A DNA stretch of 64,000 nt from a bacterium. GTDB taxonomy: Bacteria; Actinomycetota; Acidimicrobiia; Spongiisociales; ZC4RG35. The notes beneath the pieces were generated by a model. That model worked only from the letters and a program-made list of their open reading frames with translations, was not told the DNA's origin and searched no databases. The stretch spans positions 221,949 to 285,948 of the forward strand of contig JAPPFC010000036.1 in assembly GCA_028824015.1 (NCBI GenBank), written 5' to 3'. This document shows positions 17,084-26,990 of this stretch, piece by piece (position 1 is the stretch's first letter; every line of letters starts with the position of its first letter). Made by a program: the position numbers and the translations under genes.

Positions 17084-17755
17084 TCAATGATAGTGATCGA
17101 ACAGGCGAGGGTCCCCCGAATCCGGGTCTCTAAGCAACTGGTAATCCACCTCGCGGACGCCCAGGGACCTGGATTCGGCCAGCACCCTGGCCTGGGGAGC
17201 GATGGCGGTGGCAACCAACACCCCGCGGACCGGGGTGAGTCTCGGGTCGAGTTCCAACTGCGCCACATACCGGGTCAGTTGCTCTATTCCCGAAATCTCG
17301 CCGCGCCGCTTGACCTCCACCGCCACGGTCCCTCCGTCCGGGTCGGTGCAGAGCAGGTCGATGGGTCCGATGGCGGTCGGGTACTCCCGGCGGATAAGCT
17401 TCAAACCCGGGCCGATCACCTCCGGGTTATCAGCCAGCAACTCCTGTAGATGGGTCTCGACCCCGTCCTTGGAAAGACCGGGATCCACACCCAACTCGTG
17501 GGTGATGTCGGAGAGCACCTCATGGATGGTGATCTCCAACCGCTCCCCCTTGGGGTTGGTCACCAGCCAGAGTTCCTCCCCCTCGTCCAGCGTGTTGGGC
17601 GCCGACATCCAGTTGAGCGGCTTGTAGGCGCCCCCGTCGGCATGTACCGCCACGCACCCGTCCGCCTTGACCATTATCAAGCGCCGGGACCGCGGAAGGT
17701 GGGCGTCCACCCGGCCCTGGTAGTTGACAGTGCACTCCGCGATCACCAGCCTCAT
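17084..17755 (-). CDS. nucS: Mismatch-specific endonuclease NucS (EndoMS)
   Basis: A 223-residue NucS. This enzyme performs the non-canonical mismatch repair of actinobacteria and some archaea that lack MutS/MutL. N-terminal dimer and DNA-binding segments are [21 protein letters not shown] and [20 protein letters not shown]. The nuclease core has the PD-(D/E)xK pattern: [34 protein letters not shown]. The C-terminus contains PRLF, close to the clamp-binding tail of known NucS, but four residues follow it. The start codon overlaps the M20 peptidase stop by 4 bases. Confidence 0.95.
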   Translation of the reverse strand: MRLVIAECTVNYQGRVDAHLPRSRRLIMVKADGCVAVHADGGAYKPLNWMSAPNTLDEGEELWLVTNPKGERLEITIHEVLSDITHELGVDPGLSKDGVETHLQELLADNPEVIGPGLKLIRREYPTAIGPIDLLCTDPDGGTVAVEVKRRGEISGIEQLTRYVAQLELDPRLTPVRGVLVATAIAPQARVLAESRSLGVREVDYQLLRDPDSGDPRLFDHYH

Positions 17756-19116
17756 GGCCGGACGGCGCCCGCCCCCAGTATTCGCAGCGCCGCCGCCTCG
17801 GCGACGATCGCCTTCTCCAGTTCCCCCAGGTCCAGGCTCTCGTTGGGGGCGTGAATGCCCGAGCCGGGGTCTCCGATCCCGGCCAGCAGGAGGGGAGCAT
17901 CCGGAAACACCCTCGCAAAGGACGCCAGGAAGGGAATGGTCCCCCCTTCTCCCTTGTCCACCGGAGTCACCCCCCACGACGCCTCCAGGCCCCGGCGCCA
18001 AGCGTCGATGGCGGGGTGGGAGGGGACCTGTTGGAATCCTTCCGCTTCCTCCACGAAGTCCACCTTCAACTGCGCTCCCCATGGCAGGTTCTCCCTCAGG
18101 TGATCCGAGAGGGCCCGCCGGGCCGACTCGGGGTCCTGTCCGGGAGCGGTTCGCACGCTCACTTTTGCCCTGGCCACGGGCACCAGCAGGTTTATCGCCT
18201 CCGATATGGGAGGGGCGTCCACCGCCAGCACCGAGATCGCCGGCTTGGTCCACAGCCGCGACGCCGCCGAACCGGTCCCGATGGTCTCCAAGCCGGCCAC
18301 GGCCCCCAGGTTCTCGGCCAGATCGTCCACCGGCATCTCCAGATCGGTGACGTCTCTTCGAACCAGGCCCTTCACCGCCACGTCCCCCTGCTCGTCGTGA
18401 AGCGTGGAGAGGAGGCGGACCAGGGTGGTTATGGCATCGGGGAACAACCCGCCGAACACCCCGGAGTGCCCTCCGAGTTGGGCGGTCCGGACTTCCACAT
18501 TGCACCCCACCAGTCCCCGGAGGGAGGTGGTGATGGCCGGGACCCCCACCGCCCAGTTGCTGGCGTCGGCTATGACCACCGCATCGCAGGCCAGCACGTC
18601 CTCATAGCGTTCCAGAAATGCCTCCAGGTTGGGCGAGCCGATCTCCTCCTCCCCCTCGAGGAACACTTTCATCCCCACGGGCGGCGACCCGGCAAACGCC
18701 CTGGCGGCGCCCAGATGTGCGATAACCCCGCACTTGTCGTCGGCCGTCCCCCGACCGTACATGCGACCCTCCTTCACCACCGCATCGAAGGGTTCGGTCT
18801 CCCACACCTCGAGATCGCCGACCGGCTGGACGTCGTAGTGGGCGTAGAGAAGCACGGTGGGGGCGCCCTCGGGGCCGGGCAGGTGGCCGTACACGGCCGG
18901 ATGCGCCCCTTCGACTTCCAGCAACCGGACGTCCCGGTACCCCGCATCCGCCAGGAGCCGGGCACACTCCTCACCCGTCCGCCTCACCTCCCCGGAATGG
19001 GACCCCGACGCGCTGATCGAGGGAATGGCCACCAGTCCGGCCAGGTTCTCGACCAGTTCGGGAAAGAAAGCGGAGACCGCCTCCCGCAAGTCCTGGAGCG
19101 AAGAACCCTGGCTCAT
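17752..19116 (-). CDS. M20 family metallopeptidase (dipeptidase)
   Basis: A 454-residue zinc peptidase of the M20/ArgE/CPG2 family. Metal ligands and catalytic residues are visible in [11 protein letters not shown] (His, Asp), [12 protein letters not shown] (bridging Asp), [11 protein letters not shown] (general base Glu and Glu ligand) and late GGTIPFL; the last His ligand lies near GIHAPNE. It would cleave dipeptides or deacylate amino acids in the cytosol. The ATG at 19116 (MSQGSS) fits the family length. It is upstream of nucS and coupled to it by an ATGA overlap. Confidence 0.92.
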   Translation of the reverse strand: MSQGSSLQDLREAVSAFFPELVENLAGLVAIPSISASGSHSGEVRRTGEECARLLADAGYRDVRLLEVEGAHPAVYGHLPGPEGAPTVLLYAHYDVQPVGDLEVWETEPFDAVVKEGRMYGRGTADDKCGVIAHLGAARAFAGSPPVGMKVFLEGEEEIGSPNLEAFLERYEDVLACDAVVIADASNWAVGVPAITTSLRGLVGCNVEVRTAQLGGHSGVFGGLFPDAITTLVRLLSTLHDEQGDVAVKGLVRRDVTDLEMPVDDLAENLGAVAGLETIGTGSAASRLWTKPAISVLAVDAPPISEAINLLVPVARAKVSVRTAPGQDPESARRALSDHLRENLPWGAQLKVDFVEEAEGFQQVPSHPAIDAWRRGLEASWGVTPVDKGEGGTIPFLASFARVFPDAPLLLAGIGDPGSGIHAPNESLDLGELEKAIVAEAAALRILGAGAVRP

Positions 19117-19245
19117 CGCCACCCCCACCCGGTCTTGATCACGCCCTCGGTTGCATTGCCCCGCATACCGGAAAAGATTACCCGGTCCGGGCGGGGGGTT
19201 GGCCAAAGGAACGGCGACCCGCCATCATCTAGGGGTACGGTGAAC

Positions 19246-19995
19246 ATGAGACTGGCAGGCATCCCGCTCCGGGTGAAGCCCTCGTTTCTGGTGGTTGTTT
19301 GCCTGCTGGGGATGCCGATCGTCCGGTACCCGACGGTCGAGCCTCCCGAACTCGTCGGGCGACTGGCAGTGTGGCTCGGGGTGGTGCTGGTGTCGGTGGT
19401 CATCCACGAGTTGGGACACGCCCTCCTGGCCCGGCGTTTCGGGGCCGACGTCACCATGGAACTGTGGGCCCTGGGCGGGCTCACCACCTGGCAACCCGTC
19501 TCCCGCCCGATCCCCCCTGTCAGGCGAGCGGCGATAGCCGCCGCCGGGTCGGCGCTTGGATTGGTGGTGGGCGCAGCGGTGTACCCGCTCTGGAAGATGG
19601 CGGGGCCGCCGGTCGGTCTGGTCTCCCTGGCCCTGGGCTGGATCGTGTGGGTAAACCTGGGCTGGGGCCTGATCAACTGGCTGCCCATCCGCCTCCTCGA
19701 CGGCGGCCACATCTTCCGCGGAGTCATCGACGCCCTGTGGCCCGAGCGCGCCGACCGGATCGCCAACCTGTTCTTTCTCTTCACCTCGGCCGCGGCCGCG
19801 CTGGTGGCCTTCCGCCTGAGCCTCCCGATTGCCGGCCTGTTCGCCGCCTTCATGCTCATCATGGAGATCCGGCGCCTGCTGGGGGCGGCGCACAGGACCG
19901 GACGGCCCCCACCGCCGCCCCTTCCCGATCGCTTCCTGCTCGAACCCCCCTCTACCTCCGATCCGGCCAGCCCGGAGGGCGGACCGCCCCGATAA
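19246..19995 (+). CDS. Site-2 protease family (M50) membrane metalloprotease
   Basis: A 249-residue membrane protein with the zinc motif HELGH (His54, Glu55, His58) inside a hydrophobic helix and the second conserved motif RLLDGGHIF that supplies the Asp ligand. About six membrane segments are followed by a Pro-rich, cytoplasmic tail. These are hallmarks of site-2 proteases that cut transmembrane substrates such as anti-sigma factors. There is no CBS or PDZ domain. ATG 19246 and GTG 19240 are both possible starts. The gene is followed 13 bases later by the acyl-CoA dehydrogenase; no obvious substrate gene is adjacent. Confidence 0.88.
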   Translation: MRLAGIPLRVKPSFLVVVCLLGMPIVRYPTVEPPELVGRLAVWLGVVLVSVVIHELGHALLARRFGADVTMELWALGGLTTWQPVSRPIPPVRRAAIAAAGSALGLVVGAAVYPLWKMAGPPVGLVSLALGWIVWVNLGWGLINWLPIRLLDGGHIFRGVIDALWPERADRIANLFFLFTSAAAALVAFRLSLPIAGLFAAFMLIMEIRRLLGAAHRTGRPPPPPLPDRFLLEPPSTSDPASPEGGPPR

Positions 19996-20008
19996 GGTAT
20001 GTAGCGAC

Positions 20009-21247
20009 ATGGACTTCTCATATACCCCCAAGGTCGAGGCTCTCCGGGAAAAGCTTTGGAAGTTCGTCGAGGAACGGGTCATCCCGTCCGAGCCGATCTA
20101 CGAACGCCAGATCAGGGACTCCGGCGATCCCCATCACCATCCCCCGATAATCGAGGACCTCAAGGCTGAGGCCCGCGCGCAAGGGTTGTGGAACCTCTTT
20201 TTGCCCGATGCCGAACACGGAGGAGGCCTTTCGGTCACCGAGTACGCCCCTCTGGCGGAGATCACCGGGCACAGCCCCGAGATCGCGCCCGAAGCGATCA
20301 ACTGCTCGGCGCCCGACACCGGCAACATGGAGATTCTCCACATGTTCGGAACGCCCTACCAGAAGGAACGCTGGCTCCATCCCCTGCTGGAAGGCGAGAT
20401 TCGCTCCGTCATCTCGATGACCGAGCCTGACGTGGCCTCCAGCGACCCTCGCAACATCCGAACCCGCATCGAGCGGGACGGGGATCACTACGTGATCAGG
20501 GGTCGCAAGTGGTTCTCATCGGGAGGAGCCTCCTCCCGCGCCAAGGTGGCCATCGTGATGGGGGTGACCAATCCCGACGCCGACTCCTACCGGCGCCAGA
20601 GCATGATCCTGGTTCCCCTCGACATCCCGGGGGTGATCGTAGAGGAAACCCCCACCGTTTTCGGGTACCAGCACCGGGGAGGACACGCCACCATTCACTT
20701 CGACCGCGTGCGGGTGCCGGCCGAGAACCTCCTGGGCACCGAGGGATCCGGTTTCGCAATCGCCCAGGCGCGGTTGGGACCGGGAAGGATCCACCACTGC
20801 ATGCGGGCCATCGGAGCAGCCGAGCGGGCCTTTGCCATGATGGTGAGCCGAGCCAAGGCCCGGACCGCCTTCCGCAAGACCGTGGCGGAGCAGGGCGTGG
20901 TCCGCGAATGGATCGCCGAGGCGCGAATGAAGATCGAGCAGGCCAGGCTGCTGGTGCTGAAGACCGCCTGGATGATCGACCGGGTCGGAGTCAGGTCCGC
21001 CCGGGTGGAGATCTCGGCAATCAAGGTGGTGGTGCCCGAGATGCTCTGCTACGTCGCCGACCGGGCGATCCAGGTGTTCGGCGGGGCGGGGTTCACCGAC
21101 CACTTTCCCCTGGCGTCCTTTTACACCATGGGTCGCTGGCTGCAGATGGCCGACGGCCCCGACGAGGTTCACAGGCGTGCGGTGGCCCGAGCAGAGGTAG
21201 CCCGTTTCGAACCGGGGTTCGTACCCGATCTGTACGTTTGGGATTGA
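20009..21247 (+). CDS. Acyl-CoA dehydrogenase, ACAD10/11-like
   Basis: A 412-residue flavin acyl-CoA dehydrogenase. FAD- and substrate-binding segments are MTEPDVASSDPRNI, IRGRKWFSSGG, VFGYQHRGGHATIHFDRVRVP and AIQVFGGAGFTDHFPL. The C-terminal ADGPDEVH is typical of the ACAD10/11 group, where an Asp replaces the Glu catalytic base. It would desaturate an acyl-CoA and pass electrons to an ETF; an ETF pair is encoded at 56.5-58.3 kb. It is followed after 11 bases by a DsbA-fold protein. The natural acyl chain is unknown. Confidence 0.9.
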   Translation: MDFSYTPKVEALREKLWKFVEERVIPSEPIYERQIRDSGDPHHHPPIIEDLKAEARAQGLWNLFLPDAEHGGGLSVTEYAPLAEITGHSPEIAPEAINCSAPDTGNMEILHMFGTPYQKERWLHPLLEGEIRSVISMTEPDVASSDPRNIRTRIERDGDHYVIRGRKWFSSGGASSRAKVAIVMGVTNPDADSYRRQSMILVPLDIPGVIVEETPTVFGYQHRGGHATIHFDRVRVPAENLLGTEGSGFAIAQARLGPGRIHHCMRAIGAAERAFAMMVSRAKARTAFRKTVAEQGVVREWIAEARMKIEQARLLVLKTAWMIDRVGVRSARVEISAIKVVVPEMLCYVADRAIQVFGGAGFTDHFPLASFYTMGRWLQMADGPDEVHRRAVARAEVARFEPGFVPDLYVWD

Positions 21248-21258
21248 CCGAGAAAGGA

Positions 21259-21843
21259 ATGCCGATGCTGGAGTACGACACCACTTTCGACTATCTGTGC
21301 CCCTTTGCGCGCAATGCCCACGAGGCGGTGGTCAGGGGCCTGGAGGAGGGACGACCCTGGAAAGTGTATTTCCGGGCGTTCTCGCTGGCCCAAGCCCACA
21401 CCGCCGAGGGAGACCCCCCGGTTTGGGAGAACCCCGAGGGACAGTCGGGTCTCGACGCCCTTCAGTGGGGAGTGGCTATCCGTGACACCTGGCCGGATTT
21501 GTTCGGCAGGGCGCACCTCTCCATCTACGCCGCCCGGCACGACCGAGGTCTCGACATCGGCGACACCAGCGTGCTGGCTGAAGCGGTGGCCGCCGCCGGA
21601 TGCGATCCGGATGCCGTGGCCGACGTGGTGGCCACGGGAGAGCCCCTGTGCAAGATCGCAGGGGACCACATGAAGGCGGTCAACGAGTGGATGGCTTTCG
21701 GGGTGCCGACTTTCATCACCGCCGATCAGGCGGTCTTCATCCGTTTCATGGAACGGGACCGCCTCGACGACCTCGACCGGGCCCTCGAACTGCTGTCCTG
21801 GAACCGTCTCAACGAGTACAAGCACACCACCGTCCCGCGTTAA
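21259..21843 (+). CDS. DsbA-family / 2-hydroxychromene-2-carboxylate isomerase-like protein
   Basis: A 194-residue thioredoxin-fold protein of the FrnE/HCCA-isomerase group. It starts MLEYDTTFDYLCPFARNAHEAV; the expected CPxC site is reduced to CPFA with a single cysteine, so classic disulfide exchange is unlikely. FGVPTFITADQAVFI is the cis-Pro loop typical of the fold. No signal peptide is seen, so it is cytoplasmic. A Shine-Dalgarno (GAAAGGA) precedes ATG 21259. It probably shares a transcript with the acyl-CoA dehydrogenase upstream. Reaction unknown; glutathione- or mycothiol-type S-transferase or isomerase activity is possible. Confidence 0.82.
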   Translation: MPMLEYDTTFDYLCPFARNAHEAVVRGLEEGRPWKVYFRAFSLAQAHTAEGDPPVWENPEGQSGLDALQWGVAIRDTWPDLFGRAHLSIYAARHDRGLDIGDTSVLAEAVAAAGCDPDAVADVVATGEPLCKIAGDHMKAVNEWMAFGVPTFITADQAVFIRFMERDRLDDLDRALELLSWNRLNEYKHTTVPR

Positions 21844-21912
21844 CTCGGCTTGGGAACAGCGCTCACCTGATCGACGGCCGAAGCCGGTCGGGTCGACCTC
21901 CGAACAACCGGC

Positions 21913-22689
21913 CTACGTGGCCGCGTCGTTAGCGTCCACTCCCACTATCAGAGTGACCAACCGGTCCATGGAGATGTCCTCGGTGAGTTCAGCCACCTTC
22001 TGACCGTGTCGGAGGACGACCACCCGGTCGGCCAACTCCATCACGTGGGGCAGGATGTGACTGATCAGTACCACCGCCACCCCGCTCCCGGCGATCTGGC
22101 GGGCCAGTTGGAGCACTCTCGAAGATTCCCGCACCCCCAGAGCTGCAGTGGGTTCGTCCATGAACATTCCCGTCTTCGCCCAGAACGCTCCGCGGGCCAC
22201 GGCCACCGACTGCTGCTGTCCACCTGACATCTCTCCGATGGACACGCCCGTGGAACGGGGAATGTTGACGCCCAGGGCATCTATCTGGGTGAGCGCCTGG
22301 GCTTCCATCGCCCTCCTGTCGAGCATGCCGATCTTGCCACCCAATCCCTTTCTCAGAACTTCCCTTCCCAGGAACAGGTTGGTGACCACGTCCCGGTCCG
22401 GAGCGAGCGCCAAGTCTTGGAAAATGGTCTCGATGCCCAGGTCCCGGGCGTCGGCAGGGGTCCTGAGCACCACGGTTTCGCCGTTGATTCGGATCTCCCC
22501 GGCATCCGGGGTCACCGCGCCGGCCAGGATCTTGATCAATGTGGACTTCCCGGCCCCGTTGTCACCGACCAACGCTGTGATCTCCCCGGCGCGGATTTCG
22601 ATGTCCACGTTGTCAAGGGCGGTGATCGGCCCGTAGGACTTGCTGAGGCCTATCCCCTCAATTACCACTTGACCGCGGTCAACCGACAT
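21913..22689 (-). CDS. Sugar-type ABC transporter ATPase
   Basis: A 258-residue single-domain ATPase of the ribose/xylose/fructose importer class. Walker A is GDNGAGKST, the signature is MSGGQQQSVAVARG, Walker B is TGMFMDEPTAAL and the switch His is in VVLISHILPHV. RbsA-type proteins usually have two fused domains; this is a one-domain form as in FrcA. It overlaps the permease start at 22689 and forms an importer with the two genes upstream (permease, binding protein). Confidence 0.93.
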   Translation of the reverse strand: MSVDRGQVVIEGIGLSKSYGPITALDNVDIEIRAGEITALVGDNGAGKSTLIKILAGAVTPDAGEIRINGETVVLRTPADARDLGIETIFQDLALAPDRDVVTNLFLGREVLRKGLGGKIGMLDRRAMEAQALTQIDALGVNIPRSTGVSIGEMSGGQQQSVAVARGAFWAKTGMFMDEPTAALGVRESSRVLQLARQIAGSGVAVVLISHILPHVMELADRVVVLRHGQKVAELTEDISMDRLVTLIVGVDANDAAT

Positions 22690-23717
22690 CAGGCTTCCTC
22701 CGTTCCGGCGCGGAGTCCCCGGAAGACCCCCCTTCCTCCGAGCGTCCTTCCAGATATTTGATCGGTGGCAACCGCCGCCACCAGCAACAATCCCCTCGAG
22801 ATGTCCTGGTAGGGCGCCGGCAGTCCCATCAGGTTGAGGGAATTGGCGATGATGCCCAGTAGCACCACCCCTAGGATCGTACCGGTTATCGAACCGCGGC
22901 CTCCGGTCAGGGCCGTTCCGCCCACGATCACCGCCGCGATGATCTCCAGTTCCCTGCCCTGGCCCCCGTAGGGAAACGCTGATCCGGCCTGGCTGGTGAG
23001 AACCACCCCGGCCAGCGCCGAGAAGAACCCCGACGCCAGGAAAACCCCCCAGGTGATCTTGGGGACGCTGATCCCGGCCCGGCGCGCCGCTTCGGGACTG
23101 CTGCCCACCGCGTAGATGTGGGCGCCCACCTTGGTGTATCGCATCACGAAACCGATCACGGCAAAGGCCACCACAGTGTAGAAGACCGGTTTCGGAATCC
23201 CGAGGGCCGATCCCTGCCCCAGGTTGACATAGGACTCGGCAGGGATGAATACGGATCTTCCACTGTTTATCACAAACGCCACCCCCCTGGCGATGAAGGC
23301 CGTGCCGATGGTGGCGATCAGCGAGTTGACCCGGAATTTCACGACGATCACCCCGTTCACGAATCCCATCAGCAGGCCCACAACCAGGGCCCCGAGAATC
23401 GCCACCGGCACCGGGAGTTCCTGGACCAGGAGGGCCCCGGCGGTCATCCCCGACAGGCCCATCGTGGCCGCCACCGACAGATCGACGTTGCCGGAGATCA
23501 GCATTGGCGTGGACACCGCCGCCACGATCCCGGTGATGGCCACCGCCCGGGCCACGTTCAGGAAGTTGCCCGCCTGGAAGAAGAACGGGCTAACCATGGT
23601 CATGGCAATGCCGATCGCCACGATCGCCATGGCCAGCCCGAGCGAACGCCGACTCCCGCCGACGTTCGCTCGGGTCCTACGGCTGGGGCCACCCGAGTGT
23701 GGCTTCGGGCCAATCAC
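22689..23717 (-). CDS. Sugar-type ABC transporter permease
   Basis: A 342-residue permease of the RbsC/BPD_transp_2 family with about 9-10 hydrophobic helices. Typical motifs are FLNVARAVAITGIVAAVSTPMLISGNVDLSVAATMGL near the N-terminus, VGSSPEAARRAGISVPK in the cytoplasmic loop that touches the ATPase, and GGTALTGGRGSITGTILGVVLLGIIANSLNLMG at the end. It starts 26 bases after the binding-protein gene. The ligand is inferred to be a sugar or polyol from family and neighbours (isomerase and Gfo/Idh/MocA dehydrogenase). Confidence 0.93.
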   Translation of the reverse strand: MIGPKPHSGGPSRRTRANVGGSRRSLGLAMAIVAIGIAMTMVSPFFFQAGNFLNVARAVAITGIVAAVSTPMLISGNVDLSVAATMGLSGMTAGALLVQELPVPVAILGALVVGLLMGFVNGVIVVKFRVNSLIATIGTAFIARGVAFVINSGRSVFIPAESYVNLGQGSALGIPKPVFYTVVAFAVIGFVMRYTKVGAHIYAVGSSPEAARRAGISVPKITWGVFLASGFFSALAGVVLTSQAGSAFPYGGQGRELEIIAAVIVGGTALTGGRGSITGTILGVVLLGIIANSLNLMGLPAPYQDISRGLLLVAAVATDQISGRTLGGRGVFRGLRAGTEEA

Positions 23718-23743
23718 AGTTCGATAAGACCCCTAATTGGTTA

Positions 23744-24973
23744 TCAGCACTTCGCCTGATCGATGCTTGCCGCGTCCACCACAGTGGCCTGCGGATAGAT
23801 CTCCGACGGGATCGGATTACCTTCCGCTATGTCCTGGGCGATCGCAATGCCGTACTCACCCCACAGTTGGGGGACGAAGTCCACCGAGGTGAGGAACGTC
23901 GGATCGTTGGCGCACAACGGACCAACCGACTCCTGGGAGAGACCTACGCCACCGGCGATCGAGGTCTCGGCGCGACCCGACTCGCGGAGGGCGTTCACCA
24001 TCCCCAGAGTCCGCAGGTCGTTGATGCCGAAGCCCATGATGTTCTGGGTGTCGGGGTGGGCGGTCAACCAGTCGGCCACGTTGGCCTGGTCGGTCACGAT
24101 GTCCGAGGGGCACTCGAGTTCGTGGATGTTGTCATCACCGACGTCGAAGGACTCCTTGACCACCTCACGGAATCCGATGATGGATGCGTAGGGACTGGTC
24201 CGGTCCTGCACGAAGGCGGAGTGGGAGCAGAGAAGGACGTCGACGTCGCCGGTCGTCCAACCCCTATCTTCGGCCACCGCGATCAGGTAATCAGCCGAGG
24301 CGCGACCGACCGCGTACCACTCCCCGCCACCGAAGAAGGGCTGGCCCTCATGCGGCACGGAGTGGGCGAGGGCCGGGATACAGGCCTCTTTGTACTTGCT
24401 CATGATCGCCGGGTTCAGATTGGCGAGGACGTTCATCGAGAGGACCACATCCGGGTCGTGCTGGACGACCAGGTCGGCAACGACCAGAGGCTGCTCCTCG
24501 CTCGGGTACAGGTTGTCGAACTCGGTGACGTCGGTCTCCGACGCGGCTGCCGCCACCCGGAAACTCTCGTTGGCCACGATTAGGGTGTCGAAAACGTTGT
24601 CCTCCGGGGTCCAGGCAAACCGGTAATTGGCATCGCCGTCCTTGCGGAGCACCGCCTGATAGACATCGGGGTGATCATCGGTCTCGACGAATGAGCAACT
24701 GGCCTCGTCCCACAGCATCCAGGTTGCGGCGGCCGCCTGCTCGGCATTGGCAATGGTGGTCGGCAACTCCATTACCACTTCGCCCAAGAGGCTGGCGGGC
24801 TCCGCCGGTGTCTCGGGGGCTGCAGTGGTCTCGGGAGCGGCGGTGGTCTCAGGGGCCGCTGTGGTCGCGGGCGCCGCGGTCGTAGCAGCCGTATCGTCTC
24901 CGTCGCCGCAGGCTGAGACGAGCAGCGCCAGAGCCAATAATGTGGCGATTATCACACGTGGGAACCTCTGCAT
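23744..24973 (-). CDS. Sugar-type ABC transporter substrate-binding lipoprotein
   Basis: A 409-residue lipoprotein: signal peptide with lipobox VSAC (Cys22), a Thr/Ala/Pro/Glu linker of TTAAPE units (residues 29-60), then a periplasmic binding domain of the peripla_BP_4 (ribose/galactose) type. Segments such as VVQHDPDVVLSMNVLANLNP and MGFGINDLRTLGMVNALRESG fit the alternation of ligand-contacting loops in this fold. A strong ribosome binding site (AGGAGAAG) precedes the ATG. It heads the three-gene importer and is divergent from the TIM-barrel isomerase. Confidence 0.9.
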   Translation of the reverse strand: MQRFPRVIIATLLALALLVSACGDGDDTAATTAAPATTAAPETTAAPETTAAPETPAEPASLLGEVVMELPTTIANAEQAAAATWMLWDEASCSFVETDDHPDVYQAVLRKDGDANYRFAWTPEDNVFDTLIVANESFRVAAAASETDVTEFDNLYPSEEQPLVVADLVVQHDPDVVLSMNVLANLNPAIMSKYKEACIPALAHSVPHEGQPFFGGGEWYAVGRASADYLIAVAEDRGWTTGDVDVLLCSHSAFVQDRTSPYASIIGFREVVKESFDVGDDNIHELECPSDIVTDQANVADWLTAHPDTQNIMGFGINDLRTLGMVNALRESGRAETSIAGGVGLSQESVGPLCANDPTFLTSVDFVPQLWGEYGIAIAQDIAEGNPIPSEIYPQATVVDAASIDQAKC

Positions 24974-25096
24974 GATTCTTCTCCTTTATGGGGCTTCGTT
25001 TTCATTATTGCCAGCCAACATGCCCCCAGTAGCTCTGAGTAGGATTATTTTTCTCAAAACCCCTCTTGAACCATCGGTAGCGTCTCTTTTGGTCAT

Positions 25097-25942
25097 ATGA
25101 CGAAGCGATACTCGTGTGCCGACTACGGCTGGCCTTCGCTCAAGCATCCCACCGTGATGGCGGTTGCGCAGGACTTGGGATATCAGGGTGTCGATGTCGG
25201 CATCTTCGGAGAGGTGACCCACGTCAAGATCTCGGATCTGCAGCACTGGCGGCAGACATCCGCCCACATCAACAGAAGTCTCAGCACTTACGGTCTCCAG
25301 TGCTCAGATGTGTTTCTGATACCAAGCGTCGACCTGTCCTGTTTGACCCCGTCTCATCCGGACCCGGCCCAACAAGCCGAAGCAATCCGGATCTTTGAGC
25401 GGGCGGTTCTCCTGACCCGGGACCTGCAAGCATCGGGTTTGACAATCTGTCCCGGAGTGATGCACGAGGGGGACACCTACCGACAGGCACTGGCAAGGAC
25501 CGCCAAGTCGCTTCGAGCCCGGGTCGAGATGGCCTCTTTCCATGGACTCGAGTTGTCGGTTGAACCCCATTGGGGTTCACTGATCGACACGGCGGAGAAG
25601 GTGTGGGACATGTTGGAGGCGGTGGAGGGACTGACCCTCACCCTCGATGTCTCGATGATGTTCTTCTGCGGGATGACCGTCGAAGAGATCGCTCAGTTCT
25701 CGCCCAAAACCCGGCACGTCCAGTTCCGGCCCGGCACCCGTGACAAGGTCCAGGTGCGGCTGAAGCACAACGAGATAGATTTCGATCCGATACTCCAAGC
25801 GCTGGAAGCCTCCTATCAGGGTTGGGTAAGCACCGAGTACGTCTGGATGGAGAGGTGGGGGTGCGACCAGGTCGATGTCACCGAAGAATCGAGACAACTC
25901 CTGGCATTCCTCAAGGGCGAGGTACAACCCGCCGCCCTCTAG
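25097..25942 (+). CDS. Sugar phosphate isomerase/epimerase (AP-endonuclease-2-like TIM barrel)
   Basis: A 281-residue TIM-barrel protein of the xylose isomerase-like superfamily. Metal- or substrate-binding residues are suggested by LELSVEPHWGSLID, TLDVSMMFFCG, TRHVQFRPGTRDKVQVRL and WVSTEYVWME. It probably isomerises or epimerises the substrate taken up by the divergent ABC importer. The ATG at 25097 lacks a clear Shine-Dalgarno sequence and may be close to the transcription start. One oddity is YVWMERW where many relatives have EY followed by a Trp and further acidic ligands. Substrate not assignable. Confidence 0.82.
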   Translation: MTKRYSCADYGWPSLKHPTVMAVAQDLGYQGVDVGIFGEVTHVKISDLQHWRQTSAHINRSLSTYGLQCSDVFLIPSVDLSCLTPSHPDPAQQAEAIRIFERAVLLTRDLQASGLTICPGVMHEGDTYRQALARTAKSLRARVEMASFHGLELSVEPHWGSLIDTAEKVWDMLEAVEGLTLTLDVSMMFFCGMTVEEIAQFSPKTRHVQFRPGTRDKVQVRLKHNEIDFDPILQALEASYQGWVSTEYVWMERWGCDQVDVTEESRQLLAFLKGEVQPAAL

Positions 25943-25967
25943 ATGGCGCCGTCAACCGCCGGATGGG

Positions 25968-26990
25968 TCAGGACGGAATCGGTACGGGTCTCCCGTGGCG
26001 TTCGGCCGAGTGATAGCAGGCTTCGACCAAACTGAGCGTCTTGAGGTTGTCGCGCCCCGATATGCAAGGCTGCCTGCCACTCAGAATGGCTTCCGCCACA
26101 TGACGTAGAGACTTGGCGAAAGCGTCAGGCACCCAGGAGGCCGCGCTCAGGGAATATGACGGGTCCGAGCCTGCGGTTGCCTGCGTGATGTGATCAGGAC
26201 TCGGATCCGGGTAGGCATCCCAAATTCCGAGATGACCGAAGAAGAGGCCGTCGGAGGTCGCGGCCCGCAGCGAAGCGGTATGCCTTCCCTCCGGTCGCCG
26301 TGTGTCCCGGATTGTCACCGACAACCCCTCAAAGCGGATGATCGCATAGAGGGCCGACTCCCCGACGATCCCCGGAATGTCGGCCGGGCCCAGCCAGGCC
26401 CGGACTTCCCGCGGCTCCCCGAACAGCCAGCGGGAGGTGTCGAGAAAGTGGATGGAATTGAAAAGCCCCACGAATCGAGGGGCGTCCGCCAGCCATGACG
26501 GCAAGCCGTCGCCCCGCTCGATCGGCCACACCAGGTCAAAGGATGCCGACTCCACCGATCGCCCATCGGCGAACCGTCGGAAATCCAGGATCGCCGGCGC
26601 CCACCTCATCTGCTGGTTGACAGCCAGGACTCTTCCATACAACTCGGCCGCCGCAACCAGTTCGGCGGCCGAGTCGAGGTCCACCGCCAGTGGCTTCTGG
26701 GCCAGGACATGCTTCCCGGCTTCCAACGCAGCCATCACAATCTCAGGTTGGGCCCCGGGTGGCACCGCTATGTCCACCAGGTCGACCGCAGGGTCCTCCA
26801 GCAGACGCTCGATTCCCTCGACTGCAGGGACACCCGCCGCTTCGGCAAATAATTCCCGCCGGGAGGGATCGACATCGAAGATTCCCCGGAGCTCAACGGT
26901 CTGCGGGTTGGCGCCATAGGCCGGCAGGTGACCGGCTCGGGCGATCTCGCCGGCGCCAACCAGGCCGACGCCCAGCCGGGAGGAACTCAC
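25968..26990 (-). CDS. Gfo/Idh/MocA-family oxidoreductase
   Basis: A 340-residue NAD(P)-dependent sugar or inositol dehydrogenase. The Rossmann motif GVGLVGAGEIARAGHLPAY is at the N-terminus, then VDLVDIAVPPGAQPEIVMAALEAGKHVLAQKPLAVDLD with the family Lys-Pro of EKP/QKP. The C-terminal alpha/beta domain follows (FNSIHFLDTSRWLFGEPREV). It is next to a sugar importer and an isomerase, so it probably oxidises the imported sugar. Its start overlaps the stop of the unknown gene upstream by 4 bases. Confidence 0.92.
   Translation of the reverse strand: MSSSRLGVGLVGAGEIARAGHLPAYGANPQTVELRGIFDVDPSRRELFAEAAGVPAVEGIERLLEDPAVDLVDIAVPPGAQPEIVMAALEAGKHVLAQKPLAVDLDSAAELVAAAELYGRVLAVNQQMRWAPAILDFRRFADGRSVESASFDLVWPIERGDGLPSWLADAPRFVGLFNSIHFLDTSRWLFGEPREVRAWLGPADIPGIVGESALYAIIRFEGLSVTIRDTRRPEGRHTASLRAATSDGLFFGHLGIWDAYPDPSPDHITQATAGSDPSYSLSAASWVPDAFAKSLRHVAEAILSGRQPCISGRDNLKTLSLVEACYHSAERHGRPVPIPS

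Noticed and set aside
17851..19245. A long in-frame extension upstream of the site-2 protease
   Set aside because: It covers the M20 peptidase gene antisense. The protease begins at the hydrophobic N-terminus near 19246, with an AGGGG just before.
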